NCBI GenBank assembly: GCA_002310075.1
Contig: DBXU01000097.1
Location: forward strand, 21,375 to 49,700
Direction of reading: 5' to 3'
DNA: 28,326 bases
Source: Bacteroidales bacterium UBA1204
GTDB taxonomy: Bacteria; Bacteroidota; Bacteroidia; Bacteroidales; F082
In this document: one piece after another, positions 7,549 through 16,288 of the stretch
How the letters are laid out: every line of letters begins with the position of its first letter
How positions within the stretch are numbered: the stretch's first letter is position 1
Translations under genes and position numbers: made by a program
The notes under the pieces: generated by a model
The model's database searches: none
What the model was told of the DNA's origin: nothing
The model's input: only the letters and a program-made list of their open reading frames with translations

Positions 7549-10008
7549 TTACTTCTTTTTCTTCAAGAAACCTCTCCGCTTCCTTGTCTCTTCGCTGATT
7601 CCATAATAGCTGCCGCTGTCACCATATTTCCCATAGTTACCATAGCCATAACCGTAACTATACTTACCATAACCATAGCTCTTGCCTGTTTCAACGCCAT
7701 TGATGATGATCGAAATCGGCAATTCACGCTCCTCAAGGTCTTTGATGATATTGCCAAAAATATTCTTATTGGTAACACCTTGACGCACGACGAAAAGGTT
7801 GACATCCGTGTGGCGCATCAACAATAAAGAATCGGTCACCAAACCAATAGGAGGCGTGTCGATGATGATATAGTCATAACTTTCCTTCAGCAAAGTGAAA
7901 AGTTCGTTGGTTTTCTCCGATGCGATAAGCTCAGCAGGGTTAGGGGGTAACGGGCCGCTCGTGATGATATCAAGATTGGGGATCTGGGACGTGCATTGGA
8001 TGATGTTTTCCAAAGATTCCTTATTGGAAAGGTAAGAACTCAAACCCACGTTGTTCGTTAAGCCAAACTCTTGGAACAATCTAGGTTTGCGCATGTCGAA
8101 GCCAAGCAACACTGTCTTCTTTCCATACAAGGCATAGATGGAAGCAATGTTGATACTGTTGAAGGTCTTACCGATGCTCTGCATATCGCCGGTAACCAAA
8201 ATGGTGCTCTTTGCCTTGCCCTGTGTCAAGAACTCGATATTTGTACGTATAGAGCGGAAAGATTCGGCAATAGGTGATTTGGGGCTGTTGATGACCACAA
8301 GTGGATTCTTGTCGCTGGCTTGAGCCACCTGTCCAATGATTGGATAATGCGTCAGTTTTTCAACATCCTTCCGATCGTTGATGCTCACATTAAAGAAATC
8401 CTTCAGGAACAGATACAAAGCAGGGATCAACAAACCTAAAATAAAAGCGATCAGATAGTTCATCGAGGTACGTGGCGATACCTTATACGTTCTTTCCAAA
8501 CGCGCCTCGTCGATGATTTCATTGTCAGGGGTATTAGAAGCTTTCAGAATTTGTGCTTCAGCACGACGCTGCATCAAGTATTTGTATGTATCATCGTTGA
8601 AATCGAAGTCACGTTGATAATTGATGAGTTGCTGTTGTTTCCCAGGAAGCAATCGGGACTCGGATTCAAGAGAATTAATACGCCTGTCTATTTCTTTAAG
8701 ACTCATCTCCGCATTCTCCACCAGATTGTTAACATTCTCGAGAAGCGCCTTCTTTGTGGTGACAATCTGTTCGTTAAGCTTCACGATCTGAGGGTTCTGT
8801 TCTGTCAGGGTGAGCGATTGGGTAGCCTTGGTTTGAGAAAGGCTTACCAGGTCTCTGGCCAACTGATTAAGCAAGGGATCGTTGATACCCATGGTGCTTG
8901 GGGCGGCAAGGTTTTCAGGATCATCAATTTGCACTCTGATGTAATCCTGCAGCTTCTTATAAATCTTTACGTTAACAGCCATCTCCGACCTTTCCTTGTC
9001 TAACGCACGCAGATTGGTATAGACTTGGTTCGCCTGCAAATCAAGGTTCATAAGGTCGTTTCGCGTACGGAAATCCTTCAATTCTCTTTCCGACTCGCTT
9101 AATGAAGCCTGGATGCCCGTCAGCTCACTATCGATAAACTCGATCGTATTCTCTGAAACCATGTTCTTTTTCTCCAGTCCACGGCTGACATATTCTACCA
9201 TCAAAGTGTTGACAAAGTCGACTATCTTCTGCTTGTTCTCACCATTCTTGGTAATCGACAGCACCGAAGACTGCTTGCTAGTAGGGCTCACCGAGAAAGA
9301 GCTCATTTGTTTGTTTAAGCTTGAATAGCTGTTCAGCCAAAACGACAGCTTACGGTTTTTGTCAACTTTAGGATTATGGTTGTCGTTCAATACGATACAA
9401 AATCTGTTGTAACCATTGTCTACCCACTCTCCTTGCTTGCAAACGTTGGTCACGTCTATGATTTCAGGATGACTTTCAATAGTCTTCGAAAGAAGAAAAT
9501 CGTATTTGCACAAATGCTCGGCAGAGGCATGTAAAGTGATCTTGTCTTCTTCCAACGAGATGTTATACACAAGGTCAACGGCTTGAGGTACGCTACGGTC
9601 AATCTCAACGGTAAAAGGCGAAACCTTGTAAAGCTCTGATGCAGCAATGCGCCCCTTCTCCATATAGGTAACCTCCAAGTTCATCTTACGGATGACTCGG
9701 TCAGTAAGGGAATATGACTTAAGTATGGCAATTTCATTGTCTACATTTTGGTAATTGCCATAGCTCATATTCGTCATGATAGATGTCGCATCAAAAGTAG
9801 ACCTGTCTTCTTTGATGAGTACCGTGCCTGTGGTTTGATACACATTTGCAGAATAACGATTGATAAGGAAACCCGCCACTAATGCGACAAGAACACAAAT
9901 GGCAAAAAGATACCAATGATCCAAGAAGGTATATATCAATTGCTTGATATCTATGCTTTGCTCCTCATTTGTTCGCTGAGAAAACGAGGTTTGTTTTTCG
10001 TTCGACAT
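7549..10008 (-). CDS. wzc: Wzc-like polysaccharide co-polymerase / tyrosine autokinase
   Basis: Inner-membrane protein of 819 residues that controls chain length and export of exopolysaccharide. Order: Wzz domain with first membrane segment at about 32-50, a large periplasmic coiled region (about 230-480), second membrane segment at about 517-537, then a cytosolic BY-kinase domain. Visible kinase motifs are Walker A (TGDMQSIGKT, K614), Walker A' (LLGFDMRKPR, D638) and Walker B (YIIIDTPP, D717). The tail at 778-802 holds ten tyrosines in a Gly/Tyr-rich run, the expected autophosphorylation cluster, and ends in a basic stretch. It is separated by only 2 nt from wza, its outer-membrane partner. 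No flippase, polymerase or glycosyltransferase gene is nearby. Confidence 0.93.
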   Translation of the reverse strand: MSNEKQTSFSQRTNEEQSIDIKQLIYTFLDHWYLFAICVLVALVAGFLINRYSANVYQTTGTVLIKEDRSTFDATSIMTNMSYGNYQNVDNEIAILKSYSLTDRVIRKMNLEVTYMEKGRIAASELYKVSPFTVEIDRSVPQAVDLVYNISLEEDKITLHASAEHLCKYDFLLSKTIESHPEIIDVTNVCKQGEWVDNGYNRFCIVLNDNHNPKVDKNRKLSFWLNSYSSLNKQMSSFSVSPTSKQSSVLSITKNGENKQKIVDFVNTLMVEYVSRGLEKKNMVSENTIEFIDSELTGIQASLSESERELKDFRTRNDLMNLDLQANQVYTNLRALDKERSEMAVNVKIYKKLQDYIRVQIDDPENLAAPSTMGINDPLLNQLARDLVSLSQTKATQSLTLTEQNPQIVKLNEQIVTTKKALLENVNNLVENAEMSLKEIDRRINSLESESRLLPGKQQQLINYQRDFDFNDDTYKYLMQRRAEAQILKASNTPDNEIIDEARLERTYKVSPRTSMNYLIAFILGLLIPALYLFLKDFFNVSINDRKDVEKLTHYPIIGQVAQASDKNPLVVINSPKSPIAESFRSIRTNIEFLTQGKAKSTILVTGDMQSIGKTFNSINIASIYALYGKKTVLLGFDMRKPRLFQEFGLTNNVGLSSYLSNKESLENIIQCTSQIPNLDIITSGPLPPNPAELIASEKTNELFTLLKESYDYIIIDTPPIGLVTDSLLLMRHTDVNLFVVRQGVTNKNIFGNIIKDLEERELPISIIINGVETGKSYGYGKYSYGYGYGNYGKYGDSGSYYGISEETRKRRGFLKKKK

Positions 10009-10010
10009 GA

Positions 10011-10817
10011 TTATCTAGGATTGGTTTTTCTAAAGATGCTATACAACGTCACGCCCAAAGTGACGATAGAGATGGCTGTGGAATAAGGGAATGTGGTAAA
10101 GCCCCACTGCTTGATTTTAAGCGGTTCCACATAGATAATGTCGTTGGGTTTCAAGTAATAGTAAGGTGATGTAAGAATGTCGGCCGAACCCATGTCGACA
10201 GTGACGACCTCAGAACCATTATCGGTCTGGCGGATGATTTTCACCGCGTCATTTTTAGCAAAATTGGTCATGTTCCCAGCCATCGCAACTGCCTCAAACA
10301 AATTGATCTGCGATTGATAGACCTTATACATGCCAGGCTTCACCACTTCACCCAAGACTGTAAGGTTAAAATTGGAAAGCTTTACGATAAGCGTGGTCTG
10401 ATTGAAGTATTTGTTGAGCATCTCTTGCATCTTGTCCTTTGCGCCGTCCACTGTCAAACCTTTTAATTCAATCTTTCCCGTCAAGGGCAACTCGATGCAG
10501 CCCTGTTCATCCAAAGTATAGGACTGCAGATAGATGCTAGCATCCGTTGACATATTAGCTCTCAGGTTGTTGTCGCCCGTCAGTGATGCTACGCTCTTTT
10601 CATCAATGTTGTTGATGATGCGGATGAAGAGGTTGTCACCCGGCTGCAATTTATAGTCAACAGTGCGTTCGTTGACATAATTGACAGATTGGCTTTCGGT
10701 GGCCATCTGCACATCTTTCAGATAAAGCATCTTCTTTTGGGGGACGCATGAAGCAAAAGACAAAAGCAGCGCGACAACTGCCAAACCTATCCAATTATTT
10801 GAACGATTATTCTTCAT
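10011..10817 (-). CDS. wza: Wza-like outer-membrane polysaccharide export lipoprotein
   Basis: Outer-membrane channel component for capsule or exopolysaccharide export, 268 residues. A lipoprotein signal peptide ends in LLLSFASC with the lipidated C24. The Poly_export domain follows (VDYKLQPGDNLFIRI near 54-68), then an SLBB-type segment (LTVLGEVVKPGMYKV). A hydrophobic stretch close to the C-terminus (STAISIVTLGVTLYSI) may be the membrane-crossing helix. It begins 12 nt after the gldH-like gene and ends 2 nt before wzc. It is shorter than E. coli Wza, as is usual in Bacteroidota. Confidence 0.92.
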   Translation of the reverse strand: MKNNRSNNWIGLAVVALLLSFASCVPQKKMLYLKDVQMATESQSVNYVNERTVDYKLQPGDNLFIRIINNIDEKSVASLTGDNNLRANMSTDASIYLQSYTLDEQGCIELPLTGKIELKGLTVDGAKDKMQEMLNKYFNQTTLIVKLSNFNLTVLGEVVKPGMYKVYQSQINLFEAVAMAGNMTNFAKNDAVKIIRQTDNGSEVVTVDMGSADILTSPYYYLKPNDIIYVEPLKIKQWGFTTFPYSTAISIVTLGVTLYSIFRKTNPR

Positions 10818-10829
10818 ATCTTTATTTCA

Positions 10830-11297
10830 CTAATTCTTGTTGTTGACCAAAGAAAGCTCCTTCACACCCATCAACGGAGTAATCGGCATCCTGTTTTCCA
10901 TCTGGAAACGGTACTTACCTTTTTCGGTGAGCTGCAGTTCCTTGTTGATGGGTAATTCGAAGGTGTAACACCCGTCCTTCAACTCAGAATTCCATTGGCC
11001 TTCAGCATCTTTCAACTTAAACTTGTACCCTTTGCTACGGTAAGGCGTTCCTTCTTCGTCAAAAACGTTGAACACCATCGAGATATAGTCAAACGGATAG
11101 TCATCGGTAAAACTGAGCTTGGCTGTCAAGTCATAGGTGCAACCTTCTTGGATTTCGATGTCGTTATACACATAATCGAAGCGCTCCCAAGAATTGTTAA
11201 AGAAATCGCGATGCAAAAGACAGGCATTGTCTTTACGCAGATCGCATCCCATCATGCATAAGCAACATGCTAATACAAATAACACTCTTTTTCCCAT
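10830..11297 (-). CDS. GldH-like lipoprotein
   Basis: A 155-residue predicted lipoprotein. The start at 11297 (MGKRVLFVL) is chosen because it gives a compact lipoprotein signal ending in CMMGC and lies 18 nt downstream of a perfect -7 box; the frame stays open to an ATG at 11348, but that lies upstream of the promoter. The mature part has features I associate with GldH: NNSWERFDY early, a beta-sandwich-like middle (YDLTAKLSFTDDYPFDYISMVF), and a closing MPITPLMGVKELSLV segment. GldH is a lipoprotein of gliding/T9SS-bearing Bacteroidota, also kept in non-gliding members, with unclear biochemical role. Here it is first gene of the EPS export operon. The GldH assignment is from remembered pattern only. 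Confidence 0.65.
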   Translation of the reverse strand: MGKRVLFVLACCLCMMGCDLRKDNACLLHRDFFNNSWERFDYVYNDIEIQEGCTYDLTAKLSFTDDYPFDYISMVFNVFDEEGTPYRSKGYKFKLKDAEGQWNSELKDGCYTFELPINKELQLTEKGKYRFQMENRMPITPLMGVKELSLVNNKN

Positions 11298-11314
11298 AGT
11301 ACTTAAAAATCGTG

Positions 11315-11322
11315 CAAATATA
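11315..11322 (-). promoter_or_regulatory. -7 promoter element of the gldH-wza-wzc-upxY operon
   Basis: TATATTTG followed by CACG on the minus strand; perfect match, 18 nt before the ATG at 11297. It fixes the start of the lipoprotein and implies a very short leader. Confidence 0.65.
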
Positions 11323-11425
11323 CTATTTTCTTTGGACTTTGCTGCCATATACCGCTAGTTTTCCAGAAAATTGGAAAAATTGGTTGAAAAAAGTCCCAAT
11401 GCGTTTCGGCAATCAAAAAAACCAT

Positions 11426-11433
11426 TATTTTTG
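11426..11433 (+). promoter_or_regulatory. -7 promoter element of the mrdA-rodA operon
   Basis: TATTTTTG, perfect match, 18 nt before the ATG at 11451. Confidence 0.6.
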
Positions 11434-11450
11434 TAAATCACGACACAAGT

Positions 11451-13319
11451 ATGAGAACGAACAATAACAACCTGACATCCAGAAAATTCCTTATCATGGG
11501 AGTTTTCATTGCCATTGGTTTGGTTTATATTATCCGATTGTTTACACTTCAAGTGCTCGACAGGTCGTATGTGGCCATGGCCGACAACAATGCCTTGCGT
11601 TTCGTCACCCAATATCCTGCAAGAGGAAAGATGTATGATCGCAACGGTAAACTATTGGTTTTCAACGAGGCGGTTTATGATTTAATGGTGATTCCCAAAC
11701 AAACCATCATCAAAGACACGCTTGACCCGTTTTACCCCTTCGACACACTCGGTTTTTGCATGTTACTTGACATCGACAAGGCGTCTTTCATCGAACGCAT
11801 GGACAAGGCCAAGAAAGAGTCATACCTGAAGCCGTCCACTTTTATGACCCAAGTCTCCAAAGAGAACTATGCTCATATCGCCGAAGTGTTATACCGATAT
11901 CCAGGCTTTTATTTCCAAACCCGTACTGTAAGGCATTATCCAGAAGCCATTGCCGCACACACATTAGGCGACATTGGCGAGATCAGCCAGGCAGAGCTTG
12001 ACAAGGACAAAGAAAAAGAAAACTACTACCGCCAAGGCGATTATGTCGGGAAATCTGGCATCGAAAAGTCGTATGAAAAAGAACTGCGTGGTGTGAAAGG
12101 CCTTAAGGTGATGATGGTGGATGTGCACAACCGGGAGATGGGAAGCTATATGGACGGACAGCTCGACAAAGACCCTGTTGCCGGAAAAGACATCTACCTC
12201 GGACTCGACGCAGAGCTCCAAGCCTATGGCGAAAAGCTGATGGTAGGCAAAATAGGCTCTATTGTCGCCGTTGAGCCTTCGACAGGACAGATCCTCGCCT
12301 TTGTCACAAGCCCCACCTACGACCCCAACCTACTCGTAGGCCGTGAGCGAGGCAAACATTACCAAGAGTTGCAGGAAGACCCGATGAAGCCATTAATCAA
12401 CAGAGCTATCAGCGGTACCTATCCCCCTGGATCCACTTTCAAGACCGTCGTAGGTATGATTGCCATGCAGAGTGGCAGCATCACCCCAGCCACCTGCTTC
12501 CATTGTGCCGGCCCCGGCTCATTGCCCATCAAATGCACCCACCATCATGGCAGCAGCCCCAATTTCGCCAACGCCATCATGAACTCATGTAACCCCTATT
12601 TCTACGAGTCGTTCAAAGCCACCATCAACAATCCCAAATTCGGTAACATCAAGAACGGTTACCAATATTGGAAGGACATGACCTACAAGATGGGGCTGGG
12701 GCACAAGTTCGAAACCGACATCCCTTATGAACGATCCGGCAACATCCCCTCTAGGGAATATTACGACCGCATGTACAACGGACAATGGAACTCTGTGACC
12801 ATACGTTCTTTGGGCATCGGCCAAGGCGAGGTGCTCGTGACACCCTTGCAGCTCTGCAACATTGCTGCCATGATTGCCAATGAAGGCTACTACTATCCTC
12901 CCCATCTAATCAAGTGTTTTGGCGACACGACAGCCATCCCCGAGGTGATGACCACACGCGTTGACCCAGGCATCGATGCGAGACATGTCAGGGTGATGAA
13001 AGCCGGTTTGCGCACCGTATTCAGCGGGCCTGCCGGCACGGCCCGACGTTACGAGATGAGCGACATCCCACAATGCGGCAAGACTGGCACCGCCCAAAAC
13101 CCACACGGCAACTATCACTCCAACTTCATCGCCTTTGCACCTGCCGATCACCCTAAAATCGCCCTTGCCGTGATAATCGAAAACGGCGGATACGGTGCTA
13201 CTTGGGCAGCTCCCATAGCCAGCCTTATGATCGAAAAATACATCCGGGGTTACAGCGAACGCGAAGATTTGGAGAAACGAATGATGGAAGGCAGAATATC
13301 TTATAAGAACGAACGATGA
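11451..13319 (+). CDS. mrdA: Penicillin-binding protein 2 (elongasome transpeptidase)
   Basis: Class B peptidoglycan D,D-transpeptidase of 622 residues, anchored by one membrane helix at about 11-31 with its catalytic domain in the periplasm. Catalytic motifs: S328-TFK (SxxK) in GTYPPGSTFK, S379-C-N (SxN) in MNSCNPYF, and K544-TGT in CGKTGTA. The dimerisation domain with YPARGKMYDRNGKLL lies near 55-70. A Cys/His cluster (C349, C352, C362, H364-H366) stands between the SxxK and SxN motifs. It overlaps rodA by four bases (ATGA) and works with RodA, the glycosyltransferase. mreB, mreC and mreD, which often precede this pair, are not in the window. Confidence 0.96.
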   Translation: MRTNNNNLTSRKFLIMGVFIAIGLVYIIRLFTLQVLDRSYVAMADNNALRFVTQYPARGKMYDRNGKLLVFNEAVYDLMVIPKQTIIKDTLDPFYPFDTLGFCMLLDIDKASFIERMDKAKKESYLKPSTFMTQVSKENYAHIAEVLYRYPGFYFQTRTVRHYPEAIAAHTLGDIGEISQAELDKDKEKENYYRQGDYVGKSGIEKSYEKELRGVKGLKVMMVDVHNREMGSYMDGQLDKDPVAGKDIYLGLDAELQAYGEKLMVGKIGSIVAVEPSTGQILAFVTSPTYDPNLLVGRERGKHYQELQEDPMKPLINRAISGTYPPGSTFKTVVGMIAMQSGSITPATCFHCAGPGSLPIKCTHHHGSSPNFANAIMNSCNPYFYESFKATINNPKFGNIKNGYQYWKDMTYKMGLGHKFETDIPYERSGNIPSREYYDRMYNGQWNSVTIRSLGIGQGEVLVTPLQLCNIAAMIANEGYYYPPHLIKCFGDTTAIPEVMTTRVDPGIDARHVRVMKAGLRTVFSGPAGTARRYEMSDIPQCGKTGTAQNPHGNYHSNFIAFAPADHPKIALAVIIENGGYGATWAAPIASLMIEKYIRGYSEREDLEKRMMEGRISYKNER

Positions 13320-14587
13320 ACGAAAGAAATAGTATCATAGGAAAAATCGACTGGGTGCTCGTTGCCATTTATTTCGCCCTCGTGCTGATAGGCTGGTTCA
13401 GCATCTTCTCTGCCAAATATGACGAGATGCACCCCAGCATCTTCGACCTCTCACAAGTGTATGGTAAACAGCTGATTTGGATAGGAGCGGCGTTGTTGGT
13501 GGGCTTCGTCATCCTATTGATCGACGCCAAGTTTTTCAACGCCTTCTCTTTGTGGATTTATATCATTGTTTTAGTCAGCTTGTTCATGGTATTGGTGTAT
13601 GGTAAAGCCACCAAAGGCGCCACCTCCTGGATTGACTTGGGAGGAGGTATCAAATTCCAGCCCTCAGAATTTGCCAAAATGGCTACGGCATTGGCATTGG
13701 CAGGCTATCTCGGACGTCTCGATACCGACTTGCAAAAACGTAAGAATCAAATTGTTGCCATCACCCTTATCCTTATTCCTATGGCACTAGTGTTGCTCCA
13801 AAACGACACAGGTTCAGCCATCGTTTTTGTTTCGTTCATCCTAGTTCTCTATCGTGAAGGTTTGCCTGGTGCAGGATGGGTCATGGTAGCAGGCGTGACT
13901 GCGATACTACTCTTCGTATTCACCTTGGTTTGGTCGCAAAAAACGATGTATATCATCTTGGGCAGCCTGACACTCCTTGCAGTTATCTATTACTTGGTAA
14001 CCAAAAAGAAAGGCATCGCCAAAATGCTTGCTGTCTTCGCCTTCATATTCGTTTTCGTGTTTTCTGTAGACTATGCTTTCAACAAGGTACTGCAAGAACA
14101 CCAACGCAACCGCATTCTGGTATTACTCGGCCAACTTGACGACCCCAAAGGCGTAGGCTACAACGTGCACCAATCGAAAATTGCCATCGGCTCGGGTGGC
14201 TTTGCCGGTAAAGGTTTCTTGCAAGGCACACAAACCAAATACGACTTCGTGCCCGAACAACATACCGACTTTATCTTCTGCACGGTCGGCGAAGAAGGAG
14301 GCTTCCTCGGCACACTGGTTGTCGTACTGCTTTATGTGGCTTTATTGGTACGCATCATCTATTTGGCCGAGCGACAACGATCTACCTTTAGCAGGGTATA
14401 TGGCTATTGTATTGCCGGCATTTTCTTCGTTCATTTTGCCATCAATATCGGCATGACCATAGGATTGGTACCCGTCATTGGAATCCCCTTGCCATTTTTA
14501 AGCTATGGAGGATCGAGCATGTTGGCATTCACCATCATGCTGGCCATTTTCGTCAAGCAGGATGCCAATCGATTAAACGTATTGTGA
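13316..14587 (+). CDS. rodA: RodA, SEDS-family peptidoglycan glycosyltransferase
   Basis: Polytopic inner-membrane enzyme of 423 residues that polymerises lipid II during lateral wall growth, paired with PBP2. About ten hydrophobic segments are visible, together with SEDS signatures: [20 protein letters not shown] near 101-120, LLQNDTGSA near 161-169, the periplasmic [14 protein letters not shown] segment and the closing [11 protein letters not shown]. FtsW is the alternative, but coupling to mrdA and the sequence favour RodA. Its last 15 bases overlap the end of the convergent adenine deaminase gene. Confidence 0.95.
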   Translation: MNERNSIIGKIDWVLVAIYFALVLIGWFSIFSAKYDEMHPSIFDLSQVYGKQLIWIGAALLVGFVILLIDAKFFNAFSLWIYIIVLVSLFMVLVYGKATKGATSWIDLGGGIKFQPSEFAKMATALALAGYLGRLDTDLQKRKNQIVAITLILIPMALVLLQNDTGSAIVFVSFILVLYREGLPGAGWVMVAGVTAILLFVFTLVWSQKTMYIILGSLTLLAVIYYLVTKKKGIAKMLAVFAFIFVFVFSVDYAFNKVLQEHQRNRILVLLGQLDDPKGVGYNVHQSKIAIGSGGFAGKGFLQGTQTKYDFVPEQHTDFIFCTVGEEGGFLGTLVVVLLYVALLVRIIYLAERQRSTFSRVYGYCIAGIFFVHFAINIGMTIGLVPVIGIPLPFLSYGGSSMLAFTIMLAIFVKQDANRLNVL

Positions 14588-16219
14588 GTCTTCGTAGACA
14601 GAAGTAAGCTCAAACTTGGTGACGTCGAACAGCCCTCGGTCGCTGAGCTTCAGTTCTGGTATGACCAACAGCGCCATGAAAGCCAAAGTCATAAAAGGCG
14701 CAAATAATGTTGACCCCAGACGCTTCGCCAAAGCATCGGCATTTTTGTAGGCTTGTGCCACCTCAAAGCCATCCTCATTGCTCATCAGTCCGGCCACGGG
14801 CAAAGGTACAGCCACCATCTCCGTTCCGCAATAGGCTGTCACACCACCCTTATGCTCGATGAGTAGGTTCACCGCATGGAGGATGTCATTATCGGTGACG
14901 CCAACGGCCACAATGTTATGGCTGTCGTGCGCCACGCTCGATGCCAACGCTCCCCGTTTCAACCCAAAGCCCTTGATGAAGGCCACAGCAGGTGTGTAGG
15001 GCTGGTATCGGTTAACCACCACCATCTTCAAGATATCGTTCTCCACATCGCTGACAATGCCGCCGTCGACCACCTTGGGATCAGCCAAGATACTCTTGGT
15101 GATAATCTGTCCGTCAAAACACTCGATCACTTTAATTTTCTTTCCCTTGTCAGGAACAAAAAGGTCTTGACTATAAAGGAAGGGACGCTCAAAGATGTTG
15201 GGCGTTTCCGTCTCCACATACTTGAAGTTCGACACGCCGTTTTCAGCCACCAGCTCTCCTCGGATATAAGTTTGTCGTGCGACGGGGTTGCGCAAATCGT
15301 CGACCACGATGAAGTCGGCATCGTCGCCCTGTTGCAACATACCCACAGGAAGGTTATAATGCCTCACCGCATTGAGCGAAGCGGCTTTAAGCACGTCTAT
15401 CACGTCATAGCCCAAGTCAATTGCTCGACGCACTAGCACATCAATATGGCCGTCATCCAGTTCGTCGGGGTGTTTGTCATCGGAACAGAACATCAGCTTG
15501 TCGGGATGAGTGGCCATGAGTGGGATGAGGGCTTCGAAATTCTTGGCGGCACTCCCTTCGCGGATGAGAATTTTCATGCCCAGACTGATTTTCTCAAGGG
15601 CGCCAGCCAAGGTAAAGCATTCGTGGTCGGTGGTGATACCGGCGCCGATATACTTCTGTAGGTCAACGCCTGTCACTGCTGGTGCATGGCCATCGATGGG
15701 CTTGTGGTATTTCTTAGCCGCAGTGATCTTGCGCATCAATTCAGGATCTTCGTTGATGACACCAGGGTAGTTCATCACCTCCGAAAGATAGTATATGTCG
15801 GGCGATGCCATCAACTCTTCAATGTCATTCGAATCAAGGGTGAATCCCGATGTCTCGAAGGCTGTGGATGGCACGCAACTTGGGGCACCGAAGAAGAACT
15901 TAAACGGCACTTTCTTGCCGTTTTCTATCATAAACCTTACGCCACCTTTACCCAGCACATTGGCAATTTCGTGGGGGTCGCTGACCGTGGCCACCGTGCC
16001 GTGCGAGGTCGCCAGCCTAGCGAACTCTGACGGCACCAGCATGGAACTCTCGATGTGAACATGTGCATCGACGAAGCCTGGCATGATATAACGCGTGTTG
16101 CCTACAGGCTGCTCCTCGATTTTTTTGATTTTGCCGTCCTCAACGATGACGACGCCAGAGAAAATCCTAGAGTTGACGAGGTCGACGATCTGACCACCAA
16201 TAGTAAAGCTGTTGTTCAT
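14573..16219 (-). CDS. ade: Adenine deaminase
   Basis: Cytosolic purine-salvage enzyme converting adenine to hypoxanthine and ammonia; amidohydrolase superfamily, 548 residues. The first metal-binding motif is in [15 protein letters not shown] (H53, H55), followed by [17 protein letters not shown] (H178), TTDHE (H199, E200) and [10 protein letters not shown] (D247, D248). The C-terminal adenine-deaminase domain includes [12 protein letters not shown] and [17 protein letters not shown]. Full family length. A near-consensus promoter precedes it. The gene runs convergently into rodA with overlapping ends and no hairpin between them. Confidence 0.94.
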   Translation of the reverse strand: MNNSFTIGGQIVDLVNSRIFSGVVIVEDGKIKKIEEQPVGNTRYIMPGFVDAHVHIESSMLVPSEFARLATSHGTVATVSDPHEIANVLGKGGVRFMIENGKKVPFKFFFGAPSCVPSTAFETSGFTLDSNDIEELMASPDIYYLSEVMNYPGVINEDPELMRKITAAKKYHKPIDGHAPAVTGVDLQKYIGAGITTDHECFTLAGALEKISLGMKILIREGSAAKNFEALIPLMATHPDKLMFCSDDKHPDELDDGHIDVLVRRAIDLGYDVIDVLKAASLNAVRHYNLPVGMLQQGDDADFIVVDDLRNPVARQTYIRGELVAENGVSNFKYVETETPNIFERPFLYSQDLFVPDKGKKIKVIECFDGQIITKSILADPKVVDGGIVSDVENDILKMVVVNRYQPYTPAVAFIKGFGLKRGALASSVAHDSHNIVAVGVTDNDILHAVNLLIEHKGGVTAYCGTEMVAVPLPVAGLMSNEDGFEVAQAYKNADALAKRLGSTLFAPFMTLAFMALLVIPELKLSDRGLFDVTKFELTSVYEDSQYV

Positions 16220-16241
16220 GGATGATAACTATATTTGGCAG

Positions 16242-16249
16242 TAAAAATA
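16242..16249 (-). promoter_or_regulatory. -7 promoter element of the adenine deaminase gene
   Basis: TATTTTTA followed by CTGC on the minus strand; one mismatch to TAnnTTTG, 23 nt before the ATG at 16219. Confidence 0.45.
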
Positions 16250-16288
16250 TGGAAACGAGTTGAATTACATTAAATTGCAGAAAAACTA

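Noticed and set aside
13316..14587. FtsW instead of RodA
   Set aside because: Overlap with mrdA, and no division genes nearby.
14876..15436. A 186-codon plus-strand frame opposite adenine deaminase
   Set aside because: No recognisable motif, lies entirely within a gene with intact amidohydrolase motifs, and no promoter box precedes it.
16230..16237. A perfect TATATTTG box on the plus strand upstream of the adenine deaminase start
   Set aside because: No plus-strand gene follows; it would transcribe antisense into the T9SS cargo gene. Such a short motif in an AT-rich gap is expected by chance, so it was not listed as a promoter.
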